Shown: piece after piece, positions 37,789 through 46,334 of the stretch
How the letters are laid out: every line of letters begins with the position of its first letter
Numbering within the stretch: the first letter of the stretch is position 1
NCBI GenBank assembly: GCA_041397765.1
Contig: JAWKWA010000026.1
Span: 1-61,847 of the forward strand
DNA: 61,847 nucleotides
Source: JAWKWA01 sp041397765
GTDB taxonomy: Bacteria > Pseudomonadota > Alphaproteobacteria > Rhizobiales > Hyphomicrobiaceae
Direction: 5' to 3'
Notes under the pieces: generated by a model
Told to the model about the DNA's origin: nothing
Database searches by the model: none
Seen by the model: the letters and a program-made list of their open reading frames with translations, nothing else
Made by a program: the position numbers and the translations under genes

Positions 37789-39210
37789 TCAGCCGAGCGG
37801 CAGACCGATCCGGGCCCTCAGACCACCTTCCTTGCGGTTCTGCAATTCGACATCCCCACCATGGCCGCGCAGGATCGAGCGCGCGATGGCGAGCCCGAGC
37901 CCGACGCCGCCCGTCTCGACATTGCGCGAGCGCTCCAGCCTCACGAACGGCTTGAACACGTTCTCCATATCGGCTTCGGGAATGCCCGGCCCGTCGTCGT
38001 CGACGATGAGCGTCGCCGTACGCGAGCGATGATCGATGGACAGCGAGATGCGGGCCCTGAGGCCGTATTTCGCCGCGTTCTCGACGATGTTGCGCAGCGC
38101 CCGTTTCAGCGCCGCCGGCCGGGCCGCGACCGTCACCCGCTCCGGCTCGGCATCGTCCTCGCGCCCCGCCATCGTCACATCGAGCCCCAGATCGGCGAGG
38201 TCGTCGGCGATCGAGGCGACGAGCGCGCCCAGATCGACCTTGCGCGTCGCCTCCGGATCGGCCTCGCCGCGCGCGAAGGCGAGCGTAGCCTCGCTCATCC
38301 GCTCCATGTCGTCGAGCGTCTCGATCATGCGCTCGCGTGTCTCCTCGTCCTCGACCAGCTCGGCCCGGAGCCTCAGGCTGGTGATCGGCGTGCGCAGGTC
38401 GTGCGAGATCGCCGCCAGCATCTGCGTGCGATCCTCGACGAAGCGCTTCAGCCGCGCCTGCATGGTGTTGAAGGCTTCCGTCGTGCGGCGGATCTCGCGC
38501 GGGCCCGCGACCACGAGCGGCGCACCGGCCTCGCCGCGCCCGAGCCGGTCGGCGGCGAGCGCGAGGTCCGACAAGGGCCGGGTGATCCGCCTGACCACGA
38601 GAAGCACGATCGCCGCGATGCCGAGCGCGCTGGTGATGAGCGAGATGACGGCCGAGGGCGACCACACGCCCGGCCCCGGCAGCTCGGCCTGCGTGACGTT
38701 CAGCCAACTGCCGTCGGAGAGGTGGATCGACAGGCTGAGCGCATCGATCGAGGGACGGCCGAACCAGCTCCGCTCCGAGCGCCGCGTCCGCTCGCGCCGC
38801 TCGGACGGCCTCCCGTCATGGTCGCCATGGCGCCGCGGCTCGATCACCCGGTAGTCGGCCCTGACCTCGGTCGCGCTCGGCCCGAGCTGCCGGGACAGAG
38901 CCGTCACGAGATCGTTCTCCTCGCTGTCGCCGCCGCTCGCCTCGACAACCGGCTCGGCATCGATCCAGTAGCGCAGCCGCCGTGCTCCCGCCGTACGCAA
39001 GAGCTCCTCGCGCAGCGCCACCGGCGTCGCCTCGATGAGCCTGACGATCTGCGCCGTCCGCTGCACGACATTCTCGATGCCGAGCTCGCGCAAGGCCGCC
39101 CGGCGCTCGAAGATGAAGACGAGCGCGCTCAGCGCCTGCGAGGCGATGAGCGTGGCGAGGATCAGCACGATGAGCCGGCCTGCGAGGCTCTGCGGCAGAT
39201 AGCGTCTCAT
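37789..39210 (-). CDS. Two-component sensor histidine kinase (EnvZ-like)
   Basis: From the ATG at 39210 (MRRYLPQSLAGRLIVLIL) the kinase has TM1 at about residues 12-32, a periplasmic loop of about 150 residues, TM2 (VISLITSALGIAAIVLLVV), a HAMP segment (RRITRPLSDLALAADRLGRG), the phospho-acceptor His270 in AISHDLRTP, and ATPase motifs NIVENAAKYG, DDDGPGIP and GVGLGLAIA. 473 residues. The periplasmic loop contains a charged run of Arg, Glu and His (RRHGDHDGRPSERRERTRR), possibly a ligand or cation-sensing site. Its start overlaps the regulator gene stop. Confidence 0.93.
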   Translation of the reverse strand: MRRYLPQSLAGRLIVLILATLIASQALSALVFIFERRAALRELGIENVVQRTAQIVRLIEATPVALREELLRTAGARRLRYWIDAEPVVEASGGDSEENDLVTALSRQLGPSATEVRADYRVIEPRRHGDHDGRPSERRERTRRSERSWFGRPSIDALSLSIHLSDGSWLNVTQAELPGPGVWSPSAVISLITSALGIAAIVLLVVRRITRPLSDLALAADRLGRGEAGAPLVVAGPREIRRTTEAFNTMQARLKRFVEDRTQMLAAISHDLRTPITSLRLRAELVEDEETRERMIETLDDMERMSEATLAFARGEADPEATRKVDLGALVASIADDLADLGLDVTMAGREDDAEPERVTVAARPAALKRALRNIVENAAKYGLRARISLSIDHRSRTATLIVDDDGPGIPEADMENVFKPFVRLERSRNVETGGVGLGLAIARSILRGHGGDVELQNRKEGGLRARIGLPLG

Positions 39211-39926
39211 AGCGTCTCGACCGCGCTGGCGAACTTGTAGCCGCCCCCCCACACCGTCTGGATCAGCTTGGGCTCCTTGGGGTTCTCCTCGATCTTGCGC
39301 CGGAGCCGGCTCACCTGGTTGTCGATCGAGCGGTCGAAGGCCTGGGCGGCGCGCCCGCGCGTCAGGTCGAGCAGCTGGTCGCGCGAGAGCACCATGTTCG
39401 GCCGGGCGAGGAAGACCGTCAGCAGCAGGAACTCGCCCGAGGAGAGCGGCGTCAGCACGCCCGCCGGATCGGTCAGCTCGCGCGTGTCGACATTGAGCGT
39501 CCAGCCCGAGAAGCCGAGGCGCTGGCCGGGCTCGGGCTCGCGGGTCGGCGGCAGCGAGTTGGCGCGCCGCAGCACCGCCTTGATACGCGCCAGCAACTCG
39601 CGCGGATTGAACGGCTTCGTCACATAGTCGTCGGCGCCGAGCTCGAGCCCGACGATGCGGTCGGTCTCGTCGGCCATCGCCGTCAAGAGGATGACGGGCA
39701 CGTTGACCGCCTCGCGCAGGTGCCGGCACAGCGACAGCCCGTCCTCGCCCGGCATCATGATGTCGAGCACGACGAGATCGAAGGCGTGCGACTTCAAGAG
39801 GTTGCGGGCGGCCAGCGCGTCGGCCGCACCGGTCACGCGCAAATTGTGCTTCTCCAGGAAGCGCTGCAGCGGCTCGCGGATGGCGCGGTGATCGTCGACC
39901 ACGAGGATGTGAGGCGTCGAGTCCAT
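39207..39926 (-). CDS. OmpR-family response regulator
   Basis: The receiver domain carries the acidic pair Asp11/Asp12, the phospho-acceptor Asp55 in VLDIMMPGEDG and Lys104 in YVTKPFN. The C-terminal winged helix DNA-binding domain (LTPLSSGEFLLLTVFLARP, SIDNQVSRLRRKIEENP, WGGGYKF) is complete. 239 residues from the ATG at 39926. It is co-transcribed with the kinase and divergent from an EF-hand protein gene, whose promoter lies in the shared 238-bp region and is a plausible target. Confidence 0.94.
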   Translation of the reverse strand: MDSTPHILVVDDHRAIREPLQRFLEKHNLRVTGAADALAARNLLKSHAFDLVVLDIMMPGEDGLSLCRHLREAVNVPVILLTAMADETDRIVGLELGADDYVTKPFNPRELLARIKAVLRRANSLPPTREPEPGQRLGFSGWTLNVDTRELTDPAGVLTPLSSGEFLLLTVFLARPNMVLSRDQLLDLTRGRAAQAFDRSIDNQVSRLRRKIEENPKEPKLIQTVWGGGYKFASAVETL

Positions 39927-40164
39927 TCTGGTTCCCGTTGCGACGCGGCGGCGGCGCCCTTCCCCTTCGAGGTAGCCATGGGCGTGCCCGTCCTGCAGCG
40001 GGTAAATTGTATCAAAGTTTGTCGCCCCCGCGCCCCCGCCACAGCTTCCGACAAAGAGCCCCCCGCGCTGCCGAAGAAATGCGACAGGTCGGCGCCATAT
40101 CAGGTTCATCAGATGAGGGGCGAGTGAGGCCCTCCGAACCGAGAGACATAGAGAGAGGACGATC

Positions 40165-40782
40165 ATGAACAGGAAGACCAAGATCGCCGTCGCGGGTGTC
40201 GTCGTGGCCGTGGCCGGTGCAGCGGCAGTTGCGGGCATCGCCAGCGCCGATCAGGGCCGGCGTGGCGAGGGCTGGTTCGGCGGTGGCTGGGGCCATCACG
40301 GCAAGATGCGCGGCCATCACCGCGGCATGGGCGGCGGCATGGGCTTCATGGGCGGCCCCGGCATGATGGAGATGTTCGACACCAACAAGGACGGCAAGGT
40401 CACCCAGGACGAGATCGACGCCAGCCGCCGGGCACTGCTCGACAAATACGACGCCGACAAGGACGGCAAGCTCTCCCTCGCCGAATTCCAGGGCGTTTGG
40501 AACGAGATGTTCCAGAAGATGATCGTCCGTGGCTTCCAGCGTCTCGACACCGATGGCGACGCAGCCGTTACCGTCGAGGAGTTCGACGCACCGTTCGCCA
40601 AGATGGTCGAGCGGATGGACCGCAATGGCGACGGCGCGCTCGGCCCGGAGGACCGCAGGCAGGATCGCGGTTGGGGCAAGCATCGCCGGCGCGGCATGAT
40701 GGGCATGCCCGGTGACGGCGGCCCCGATGGCGATGGCGCTGGCGACACGCCCGACGAGCCGGCCGACGGCCAGTCGAACTGA
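40165..40782 (+). CDS. EF-hand calcium-binding protein, exported
   Basis: A signal peptide (MNRKTKIAVAGVVVAVAGAA, cleavage near ASA|DQ) is followed by a Gly/His/Met-rich stretch (residues 35-70) and four EF-hand loops: Asp72-Glu83, Asp96-Glu107, Asp128-Glu139 and Asp152-Asp163. Loop 3 (DTDGDAAVTVEE) and loop 4 (ending in Asp) deviate from the consensus and may bind weakly. The protein is expected in the periplasm. The His/Met-rich segment could bind copper or nickel. It is divergent from a two-component system, which could regulate it or be fed by it. Confidence 0.85.
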   Translation: MNRKTKIAVAGVVVAVAGAAAVAGIASADQGRRGEGWFGGGWGHHGKMRGHHRGMGGGMGFMGGPGMMEMFDTNKDGKVTQDEIDASRRALLDKYDADKDGKLSLAEFQGVWNEMFQKMIVRGFQRLDTDGDAAVTVEEFDAPFAKMVERMDRNGDGALGPEDRRQDRGWGKHRRRGMMGMPGDGGPDGDGAGDTPDEPADGQSN

Positions 40783-41110
40783 ACCTGACGCCCTGACGGC
40801 GTGAGCCGGGCCGGCATGCCGGGCAATGCCCAGCTCCCGGCCCGCGAGGCTCGAAGGGCGTCGCATGGCAAGCAGTTCCGGCCCCCCGGGGCCGGGACAT
40901 CGGCGGGCGGAAGCGCGTGCCAGTCACCTTCCGCCCGTCAGGATACGTCTTTCCCGTCGGGAGCGGCACGCTCGGGCAGGCCAGCCACGCACGACTTCGG
41001 CTTGCGCGTCGCGCCGTGACATGATCTCAGGGCAAGGCCCGCGCATTCGCGTCACGCGTCCTCCGTCCGGGCTTGCCGCCTCATCACACGAGCACTCACC
41101 GGAGCACCCG

Positions 41111-41671
41111 ATGCTGACCGACACCCGCAGCGGCTATGGCTGGATCTCGATCGCGCTGCACTGGCTGGCGGCGATCGCCATCATCTACCTCTTCATCGAC
41201 GGCAACCAGATGGAGGACCTGCACGACCGCGTGGCGCGGGCGGCGATCCGCGACTGGCACATGGCGATCGGCGCGACGCTGTCGATCCTGTTGCTCGCCC
41301 GCGTCCTCTGGCGGGTCCGCTCGGGCGCCCCCGAGCAGCTTCCGGGTCCGCCGATGCTGAACCGGCTCGCCAAGGCCATCCATATCGGCCTTGTGCTGAC
41401 CATCCTTGCGGCGGTCGGCTCCGGCCTGCTCCTGCCCTGGTCGATGGGAAACCCCATTCCCCTTCTCGGCGGCCTCTCGATCCCCAGCCCGCTGCCGCAG
41501 ATGCACTGGCTGCACGAGGCCATGGAGGGTATTCACAGCGTGTCCGTGCACCTCTTCATTCCGCTCGTCGCCTTGCATGTGCTCGGCGCCCTGAAGCACG
41601 CTGTCATCGATCGCGACGGCACGATGCAGCGGATGCTGCGGCCCGGCCGCTCCGGCACCCCGGCCGAGTGA
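41111..41671 (+). CDS. Cytochrome b561 family protein
   Basis: The 186-residue protein has four transmembrane helices with haem-ligand His residues in ALHWLAAI, DWHMAIGATLS, GIHSVSVHLFIPL and LVALHVLGALKHAV, the pattern of bacterial di-haem cytochrome b561. These transfer electrons between quinone and periplasmic partners. The ATG at 41111 follows GGAGCACCCG. It is on the same strand as the EF-hand gene, 328 bp downstream, without clear operon linkage. Confidence 0.92.
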   Translation: MLTDTRSGYGWISIALHWLAAIAIIYLFIDGNQMEDLHDRVARAAIRDWHMAIGATLSILLLARVLWRVRSGAPEQLPGPPMLNRLAKAIHIGLVLTILAAVGSGLLLPWSMGNPIPLLGGLSIPSPLPQMHWLHEAMEGIHSVSVHLFIPLVALHVLGALKHAVIDRDGTMQRMLRPGRSGTPAE

Positions 41672-41835
41672 CGACGCTCGAACGCCCACGAGCCCGTGTC
41701 GTGTCTTGGACGACCGGAGCGACGTTCGACGCCCCCGTCGGGGGGACCTTTGCCGGCCCCTCGCCTTATTCCTCCCCCATTCCGGGGCGAATCAGTTAGG
41801 GTGGAAGATCGCTCGGAATTTCAAGGACATCGCTC

Positions 41836-42117
41836 ATGACCGACCGCACGCAGCTCGCCTTCGGGCGCCATTCGGTCGCGGTGCCGCGACTCCTGAAGCG
41901 CACCCTGCAGACGGCCATGGCCGTGATCGGCACGGCGCTCGCCTCGCTCCTCGTCATCATGCTCAACACGGTGCTGACCTCGCAGGGCGGCTGGCTGAAG
42001 GGCGTCAATGCCTGGACCGGCTACATCCAGCGCTCCGACATTCTCGGCACCATGATCCTGACCGCCGTCGTCGCGGTCGCCGTGATCCACTGGCAGCGCA
42101 AGCCGGACAGGCGGTGA
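41836..42117 (+). CDS. Small two-span membrane protein
   Basis: 93 residues: a soluble N-terminus (MTDRTQLAFGRHSVAVPRLL), a first helix (MAVIGTALASLLVIMLNTVL), a short loop and a second helix (TMILTAVVAVAVIHW) ending in basic residues. The start has a CAAGGA site upstream. I do not recognise the family. A short 11-12-bp tandem repeat (CTGATGTCTGGG-like) follows at about 42220-42268. Confidence 0.6.
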   Translation: MTDRTQLAFGRHSVAVPRLLKRTLQTAMAVIGTALASLLVIMLNTVLTSQGGWLKGVNAWTGYIQRSDILGTMILTAVVAVAVIHWQRKPDRR

Positions 42118-42307
42118 GGGAGCAATCGGGGCACGGTCTCATGCCGTGCTGGATTGCCTGCACAGACCGGGGGATGACAGTCGGGGGCCGTGACGGATTG
42201 TCTGCGGGTGCCCGGGTGCCATGTCTGGGTCTGATGTCTGGCTCTGATGTCTGGGTCCCGTCTCTGGGCCGCTGCTGTCCTTCCCCACCACGCGCGGGTG
42301 ACAAGCC

Positions 42308-42964
42308 ATGCCGATGTCGTCTCGCGCCCTCGCGTTCGCCGGGCTTGTCGCCGTCGCGCTCCCCGCGGCGCCGGCGCCTGCCCACGCCTACACGCTGATG
42401 GAATGCTACCAGACCCGCGATTCCGACCTCGAGATCGCCGCCTGCACGGCGCTGATCGAGGCGGGCGGGCTGACCGCCGAGCAATTGCCGAAGGCCCATA
42501 CTGGCCGCGGTGTCGGCTATGCCCGCAAGGGCCGCTACGACGCGGCGATCGCCGACCACAGCCGCGCCATCGAGCTCGACCCTTCCTATCCGCTCGCCTG
42601 GAGCAATCGCGGCAGCGCCTGGTCGGGCAAGGGCGACTATCAGAAGGCGATCGCCGATTTCACCGAGGCGCTGGCCCGTGATCCCGATCATCTGCCCGCG
42701 CTCAACAACCGCGCCTGGGCACTCTACAAACTCGGCCGCGCCGGCGACGGGCTCGCCGACATCGAGCGCGCCATCGCTCTGAAGCCGCGCATCGCCGCGC
42801 TTCACGACACCCACGGCCACATCCTCGAGGCGCTCGAACGACGCGAGGAGGCGATCGACGCCTACCGCCGCGCGATCGAGCTCGATCCTGCCATGTCGGA
42901 GACACGCGCCGCGCTCGAAGCGCTCGGCGACGGCGCCTGGCTCGCCGCCCATCCCTCCAAGTAG
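42308..42964 (+). CDS. Secreted tetratricopeptide repeat protein
   Basis: A signal peptide (AFAGLVAVALPAAPAPAHA, cleavage near residue 26) precedes a short region with a Cys pair (MECYQTRDSD, AACTALIE), reminiscent of Sel1/TPR periplasmic proteins. Three to four TPR units follow, visible as GYARKGRYDAAIADHSRAIE, GKGDYQKAIADFTEALARDP and RREEAIDAYRRAIELDP. 218 residues. Protein-protein interaction in the periplasm is expected. A family A repeat begins three bases after its stop codon. Confidence 0.85.
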   Translation: MPMSSRALAFAGLVAVALPAAPAPAHAYTLMECYQTRDSDLEIAACTALIEAGGLTAEQLPKAHTGRGVGYARKGRYDAAIADHSRAIELDPSYPLAWSNRGSAWSGKGDYQKAIADFTEALARDPDHLPALNNRAWALYKLGRAGDGLADIERAIALKPRIAALHDTHGHILEALERREEAIDAYRRAIELDPAMSETRAALEALGDGAWLAAHPSK

Positions 42965-42966
42965 TA

Positions 42967-43060
42967 CCAGAGCCTGATCGGTTGAGATGCGAGCGTCAGC
43001 GCGAGCATCGAAAGCGTGAATCAGACTCTGAGACAAAGACTCTGAGACAAAGAGCCGGCG
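42967..43060 (+). repeat. Dispersed repeat family A
   Basis: CCAGAGCCTGATCGGTTGAG followed by GATGCGAGCGTCAGCGCGAG and GTGAATCAGACTC, then a 15-bp direct repeat AGACTCTGAGACAAAG. Matches the copies at 1173 and 24119. Located at the 3' end of the TPR gene. Confidence 0.8.
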
Positions 43061-43147
43061 ACCGGCAGGGTTGCCCGTCGCGCCGTGGACTGTGTCGATG
43101 CCGCGCTCTACTCTCCCCCCTGATCTGGCCTTCAGAGGGAGAAAGAC

Positions 43148-44794
43148 ATGACCGCCAGCAGCACCCCGGAGCTCGTCGTCGTCAACGGCGACATCCGCAC
43201 AATGGACGGGCTCTTTCCGCGCGTCGAGGCGCTGGCGGTGACGGACGGCCGCGTCTCGGCCCTCGGCACCAGCGACGACATCCGCGCGCTCGCCGGCAAG
43301 GCCACGCGCATCCTCGACTGCGGCGGCCGCATGGTGCTGCCGGGCTTCCAGGACACGCATATCCACCTGCAGGATTCCGGCACCGGACGCGCATCGAGCG
43401 TCGAGCTCGATCACATCCGCTCGGTCGACGAGCTGATCGCGACCATCGCCGCTTTCGCCAAGGCCAATCCGGACCGGCCCTGGGTGCTCGGCGAAGGCTG
43501 GTACTCGGGGATTTTCGGCGAGCACAATCTCGACCGTCACGTGCTCGACAAGGCAGTGCCCGACCGCCCCTGCCTCATCGTCGCCTCCGACGGCCACAAT
43601 GGCGCGATCAACTCCAAGGCGATCGCCGCGATCGGCCTGACGCGCGACACGCCCGATCCGATGAACGGCCATTTCGTCAAGGACGGCCGGGGCGAGCCGT
43701 CTGGCCTGCTCTACGAGACGACGATCCGCTGGGTCGAGGATCGCATGCCGCCGCGGACCGACGCCGATTACATGGCCGGCGTGCGCTACGGCCAGGCGCT
43801 GTGCAACCGCCACGGCATCACCGGCGTGCTCGACGCCCTCGTCGAGGAGCGGCACATGCGCGTCTACAACCGGCTCGACCGGGCGGGCGAGCTGACGGTG
43901 CGGGTCGCCGCGACCGGCCTCGTCAAGCCCGAGGAATCGGTCGATCAGGCGCTGCAGAACCTCGAGCGGCTCCGGCGCGATTTCGCGACGCCGATGGTCA
44001 GGATGCACTCGGCGAAGTTTTTCCTCGACGGCGTGCTCGAGAACCGTACCGGCGCGATGATCGCGCCCTATTCCGACGAGAAGGGCGGCAATGCGCCTCT
44101 GATGTTCGGCGAGAACCACCTGCGCGAGCTCTTCATCGCGGTCGACCGCGCCCGCTTCCAGATCCACGTGCACGTCATCGGCGACAAGGCGACACAGGCC
44201 GCCTTCGATTGCCTGGAGGCCGCCTACGACACCAATGGCGGCTGGCCGAGCCTCCATCAGCTCGCCCATGTGCAGTGCATCGATCCCGCCGACATTCCCC
44301 GCTTCAGGAAGCTCGGCGTCGTCGCCAATGTGCAGCCGCTGTGGGCGCGGCACGAGCCCTCGGTGACCGACGTCGCCTTGCCCATGGTCGGCGAGGCGCG
44401 CGGGCGCTGGATGTATGCCTTCCGCTCGATGATCGACGCCGGCGCGCCCTATACGCTTTCGAGCGATTGGGGTGTGTCGACGCTCAATCCGTTCCCGATC
44501 ATGCAGACCGCGGTGACGCGCCAGCCCGAAAGGAAGGGCCGCGATCACCCGGTCTTCCTGCCCGAGGAGCGTATCACCATCGAGGAGGCCGTGCGCGGCT
44601 ACACCACCTATGCGGCCGCCGCGGCCTGGCGCGCGGAGGACACCGGCTCGCTCGCCCGCGGCAAGTTCGCCGATCTGATGGTGATCGACCGCGACATCTT
44701 CACGGTCGATCCTCACGACATCGCTGCCACCGAGGTGCAGGTGACGCTGCTCGGCGGCCGCGAGGTCTACCGCGCCAGCGGATTCTCCCGATAG
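43148..44794 (+). CDS. Amidohydrolase family protein (YtcJ type)
   Basis: The 548-residue protein has an N-terminal beta-sandwich, the metal motif QDTHIHLQD, a long insert, HVHVIGDKA and HQLAHVQCID metal-ligand His regions, and the C-terminal SSDWGVSTLNP with the last metal Asp, then a short beta-sandwich segment (SLARGKFADLMVIDRD). This is the YtcJ/aryl-polyene-type subgroup of amidohydrolases; the substrate is unknown. The start ATG follows AGAGGGAGAAAG. It is cytoplasmic and a single gene, ending at a hairpin. Confidence 0.85.
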   Translation: MTASSTPELVVVNGDIRTMDGLFPRVEALAVTDGRVSALGTSDDIRALAGKATRILDCGGRMVLPGFQDTHIHLQDSGTGRASSVELDHIRSVDELIATIAAFAKANPDRPWVLGEGWYSGIFGEHNLDRHVLDKAVPDRPCLIVASDGHNGAINSKAIAAIGLTRDTPDPMNGHFVKDGRGEPSGLLYETTIRWVEDRMPPRTDADYMAGVRYGQALCNRHGITGVLDALVEERHMRVYNRLDRAGELTVRVAATGLVKPEESVDQALQNLERLRRDFATPMVRMHSAKFFLDGVLENRTGAMIAPYSDEKGGNAPLMFGENHLRELFIAVDRARFQIHVHVIGDKATQAAFDCLEAAYDTNGGWPSLHQLAHVQCIDPADIPRFRKLGVVANVQPLWARHEPSVTDVALPMVGEARGRWMYAFRSMIDAGAPYTLSSDWGVSTLNPFPIMQTAVTRQPERKGRDHPVFLPEERITIEEAVRGYTTYAAAAAWRAEDTGSLARGKFADLMVIDRDIFTVDPHDIAATEVQVTLLGGREVYRASGFSR

Positions 44795-44831
44795 CGCCGG
44801 ATCGTCACATCTAGAGGCAGGCAGGAACGGA

Positions 44832-44856
44832 AACGGGCGGCCAGTGGCCGCCCGTT
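44832..44856. terminator. Bidirectional terminator-like hairpin
   Basis: AACGGGCGGCC, loop AGT, GGCCGCCCGTT forms a perfect 11-bp stem ending in TTGTCT. It lies between the convergent amidohydrolase and 2OG-oxygenase genes. Confidence 0.65.
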
Positions 44857-44884
44857 GTCTCATTGCACGGCGATGTCGCGCGCC

Positions 44885-45535
44885 TCAGGCGAGTTCGTAC
44901 CTGTCGCGCCATTCGGGCTTCACATAGTTGATGATGATCGACTTGCGCAGGCCGCGGATCGGACGCTTGCGGAAGCCGTGCCAGGTATCGGTGCCCGGAA
45001 TGAAGATCATGCCGGCATTGAAGGCATAGGGCGCGGTCGCCACCGTCTTGTGCTCCGGGCTCGCGTCGTAGACATCGGTGCCGGCGTCGGCGAGGTTCGG
45101 ATCCTCCGACAGGTAGACCAGCATGGTGAACAGCTTCACCGAGATGTCGAGATGCGGCTCGAGCCAGAAGCCGTCGGTGTCCTGGCAGTACTCGATGCGC
45201 AGGAGGCCGTTGTCGACCCGCGATCCGGTCCGCGCGACGAGTGCGGAGATGACTTGCGGATGCCGGAACGCCTCCGCCACCTCGCGGCACACCGCATGCT
45301 CCCTCTGCGCGTCGGGCGAGGAATAGAAGCGCGTCGAATTGTTCGATTCGCGCCGTCCGTCGAAGGTCGGTGCCGTAGGCGGCGCCACCGGTAGCGCGGC
45401 GATGCCGTGGCAGATCTCGGCCGGCAGCGCATCCTTCAGCAGCCAGAAATCATAGGGCGATGTGTGATGGTCGGACCTGGCGAGACAATCGAGGAACTGC
45501 GTCGCCGTCCCGTTCAGCGGAAGCATCTGGTTCAT
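44885..45535 (-). CDS. 2OG-Fe(II) oxygenase
   Basis: The 216-residue protein has the iron ligands His128 and Asp130 in EPHLDIS, His186 in DTWHGF, and Arg194/Arg197 for 2-oxoglutarate. The fold resembles prolyl-4-hydroxylase-like enzymes. It follows another 2OG oxygenase gene by 22 bp on the same strand, so the two form an operon. Substrates are unknown; related pairs occur near polysaccharide or small-peptide modification genes, but none is present here. Confidence 0.85.
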   Translation of the reverse strand: MNQMLPLNGTATQFLDCLARSDHHTSPYDFWLLKDALPAEICHGIAALPVAPPTAPTFDGRRESNNSTRFYSSPDAQREHAVCREVAEAFRHPQVISALVARTGSRVDNGLLRIEYCQDTDGFWLEPHLDISVKLFTMLVYLSEDPNLADAGTDVYDASPEHKTVATAPYAFNAGMIFIPGTDTWHGFRKRPIRGLRKSIIINYVKPEWRDRYELA

Positions 45536-45557
45536 GGTCGTGACCTCCTTCGTCAGG

Positions 45558-46178
45558 TCAGGAAAACGGATTGAGCCGCTTGAGGCGCGCCGAGATGGTG
45601 TGGCGGCCGATATTCTTGGCGAGCGTCGCGTTCGAGGTGACCCAGTTGAACATCACATAGCGCCGCGGACCCACATAGGGGTGATGGCCGTGCCAGGAAT
45701 TGTCGGTGCGCTTGAAGACGACGAGCGTGCCGCCGTTCGGTGGCACCTCGGCGATCATGTCATCGAGGTCCGTGCCCGAGCGCAAGAGACGCAGCCGCCC
45801 GGTCTCGCCCGCCCAGCTCTCGTCGTTCAGATAGAGCAGGCAGGTGACGACCTTGTCCTCGCTGTCGGTATGGATGCGCCCGTCGCGCTTGGCGCAGTGG
45901 CCGCGCACCGTGATCATCAGCGGCCGCCCCTCGAGCGGCACGTCGAGCTTCTTTGCGATGATGTCCTGCAGTTCCTGCGAGCGGATGTCGTCGATGAGGC
46001 GCGAGAAATTGCCGCCGAACTTCAGCTCCTCGAGCGGATAGACGCCGGACGAGGTGATGTCGGGAAAATCGTCTCGCACGTTTCTCAGCGTCGGCGTGTC
46101 GAGCACATTGGTGACGAGGAAATGCGGGAAGGGCTCCCGCGCCACGGGAGCCTTGCGGATGGCCTCGAAATTGAGCAT
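45558..46178 (-). CDS. 2OG-Fe(II) oxygenase, upstream partner
   Basis: From the ATG at 46178 (MLNFEAIRKAPVAREPFPHF) the 206-residue enzyme carries His103 and Asp105 in RIHTDSEDK, His163 in SWHGHHP and Arg172/Arg173 in GPRRYVMFNWV. It is shorter than and only distantly similar to its neighbour, sharing the HxD and WHG pattern. The ORF extends upstream without a sensible start. Two such oxygenases in tandem suggest successive hydroxylations of one substrate, which is inference. Confidence 0.85.
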   Translation of the reverse strand: MLNFEAIRKAPVAREPFPHFLVTNVLDTPTLRNVRDDFPDITSSGVYPLEELKFGGNFSRLIDDIRSQELQDIIAKKLDVPLEGRPLMITVRGHCAKRDGRIHTDSEDKVVTCLLYLNDESWAGETGRLRLLRSGTDLDDMIAEVPPNGGTLVVFKRTDNSWHGHHPYVGPRRYVMFNWVTSNATLAKNIGRHTISARLKRLNPFS

Positions 46179-46334
46179 GGGCACCTTCCTTGCTGGTCCT
46201 TCAATCGGCGCGCCTGTCTCGCGCCGGCATGTCGTCGAAGGCGCGCGCCGCATTCGGCAGCCCGCTCGATGCACGCCTACTGAACGGTATCGGCACGCGT
46301 CACACGCGCCCGCGCGGATGGGCGCGTCATGCTG

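Noticed and set aside
41642..43060. Repeat units as possible CRISPR arrays (42220-42268 minisatellite and family A copies)
   Set aside because: The units are too short or too few, lack unique spacers of constant size, and no cas gene is present.
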